From Pseudolabrys sp. (lineage in GTDB: Bacteria; Pseudomonadota; Alphaproteobacteria; Rhizobiales; Xanthobacteraceae), in NCBI GenBank assembly GCA_029945495.1, contig JAQSCR010000605.1, positions 1 through 7,811 on the forward strand: a stretch of DNA of 7,811 bases. Reading direction: 5' to 3'. This document shows, in pieces, positions 7,253 through 7,811 of this stretch; within the stretch, counting starts at the first letter, position 1; every line of letters begins with the position of its first letter. Both the position numbers and the translations under genes were made by a program. Under the pieces are notes generated by a model that saw nothing but the letters and a program-made list of their open reading frames with translations, did not search any database and was not told where the DNA came from.

Positions 7253-7362
7253 TTGGGTTCGTTTGGCCAAAATGAGCTGGTCGCTAAATCCTTTTTGGGT
7301 TCGTTCGGCCAAACTTGCGACGCTTGAAAAACATCAAGATCAATTTGGGTTCGTTTGGCCAA
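7253..7362 (+). repeat. Three copies of an 18-bp interspersed repeat, TTGGGTTCGTTYGGCCAA
   Basis: Copies lie at 7253-7270, 7295-7312 and 7345-7362, all in the same orientation, with starts 42 and 50 bases apart. Copies 1 and 3 are identical; copy 2 has C for T at the twelfth base (GTTCGG), which breaks its otherwise palindromic TTGGCCAA end. The stretches between copies are unrelated to one another. I remember the same motif scattered in Bradyrhizobium intergenic DNA, where it creates spurious short ORFs reading WPNEPN or LAERTQ-like peptides; that is recollection, not a search result. No transposase, CRISPR-like regular spacing or known attachment site is associated. Confidence 0.75.
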
Positions 7363-7699
7363 TTCTGGTTGGGATATTAAACGCGTCGATCATGATGGGG
7401 CGGATTCGCAGAACCTCACGCCGACATGTCCAGACTTTCGTCAAACGACGTGACAATTTCGTCGTATTCACCCGTCTGCGGCAAGGCGGATCGAAAATTC
7501 GTTAGACAGTAGGTAACGTTCAGAATTGCACAGGTGGGCGTCCCCCCCCCTCTGATATTGGCACGGAGACAAGGAACCGGCCTTTCGCCCTCTAACCGCG
7601 CCGTCCTACGGAGCGCGGCGCGTCTAGAGAGCCTGGTCCCTTGGTCTGCCAGTATTGGTTTACCCGTCGGGATATCTCAATACCCAGAATCGACGCCAA
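7363..7699. other. Non-coding stretch downstream of the repeat cluster
   Basis: I see no gene here. The plus-strand frame 7185-7505 crosses the repeat copies and has no domain or coding bias. Structures noted are a dyad ACGACG (7445-7450) with CGTCGT (7460-7465), a run of nine C at 7542-7550, a strong hairpin at 7597-7622, and GTATTG (7652-7657) with CAATAC (7678-7683). None matches a known RNA family that I recognise. Confidence 0.5.
7597..7622. other. Strong GC-rich hairpin
   Basis: CGCGCCG (7597-7603) and CGGCGCG (7616-7622) form a perfect 7-bp stem, and an inner TCC/GGA pair (7604-7606 with 7610-7612) can extend it. No T-tract follows on either strand. It lies about 80 bases beyond the stop of the possible minus-strand gene at the right edge and could protect or end that transcript. 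Confidence 0.4.
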
Positions 7700-7810
7700 T
7701 CAATTCGTAGGCTCAGAGTTCGACTTCACACTGCGCGCCGGCTTGCCGTCATAGTCATAAACAAAACTGGCGATCTCAAAGATGCTGAAGGGACTTCTAA
7801 AACCAATCTC
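7700..7810 (-). CDS. Possible C-terminal fragment of a gene entering from the right edge
   Basis: On the minus strand one frame is open from the window edge for 36 codons to a TGA at 7702-7700. It reads EIGFRSPFSIFEIASFVYDY followed by DGKPARSVKSNSEPTN. The peptide has balanced composition and partly GC-ending codons, unlike the surrounding non-coding DNA. It is too short for family assignment, and I do not recognise it. A 36-codon open frame can occur by chance, so the call depends on whether it continues outside the window. Confidence 0.35.
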   Translation of the reverse strand, partial: EIGFRSPFSIFEIASFVYDYDGKPARSVKSNSEPTN

Positions 7811-7811
7811 A

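Noticed and set aside
6556..7362. 268-codon minus-strand frame, rich in Pro and Gly
   Set aside because: It is antisense to the Cys-rich modules and begins in the interspersed repeats (peptide WPNEPK); not credible as a gene.
7253..7362. CRISPR array
   Set aside because: Repeats are only 18 bp, spacers are 24 and 32 bases and unequal, there are only three copies, and no cas gene is present.
7185..7505. 106-codon plus-strand frame after the large gene
   Set aside because: It starts within the terminator and runs through the three 18-bp repeats (WVRLAK, WVRSAK), an artefact of repeat translation.

Overview
The window looks like chromosomal DNA from a GC-rich alphaproteobacterium, most likely of the Bradyrhizobium/Rhodopseudomonas type. 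Three things suggest this: the codon use; the close match of the exonuclease and of the large secreted protein to families I remember from Rhizobiales; and an interspersed repeat (TTGGGTTCGTTYGGCCAA) that I associate with bradyrhizobial intergenic DNA. The taxonomic assignment rests on memory, not on a search.

Layout, left to right. (1) 1-780, plus strand: the 3' part of a DEDDh-type 3'-5' exonuclease gene. The start lies off the window, and an in-frame amber codon at 85-87 separates the first catalytic motif from the rest. (2) 781-1054: a 274-base convergent gap with two small inverted repeats and no convincing gene. (3) 1055-2518, minus strand: a secreted subtilisin-like serine protease with signal peptide, Gly-rich segment, propeptide and complete Asp/His/Ser triad. 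(4) 2519-2863: a 345-base divergent intergenic region that must hold the promoters of the protease and of the large gene. (5) 2864-7153, plus strand: a 1429-residue exported modular protein. It has a signal peptide, a beta-propeller-like head, a DUF11-type domain, five tandem four-cysteine beta domains, four small modules of exact spacing C-x12-C-x-C-x10-C, and a Gly-rich tail. (6) 7172-7205: a probable intrinsic terminator. (7) 7206-7699: non-coding DNA with three copies of the 18-bp repeat, several hairpins and a C9 tract. (8) 7700-7810, minus strand: a possible C-terminal end of a gene entering from the right edge.

The centre of interest is the divergent pair of exported proteins: a subtilase facing a very large, disulfide-rich surface or extracellular protein. 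The shared control region and shared export route make a functional link plausible (maturation or shedding of the large protein by the protease), but nothing in the sequence proves it. I see no phage, IS, CRISPR, tRNA or rRNA in the window.
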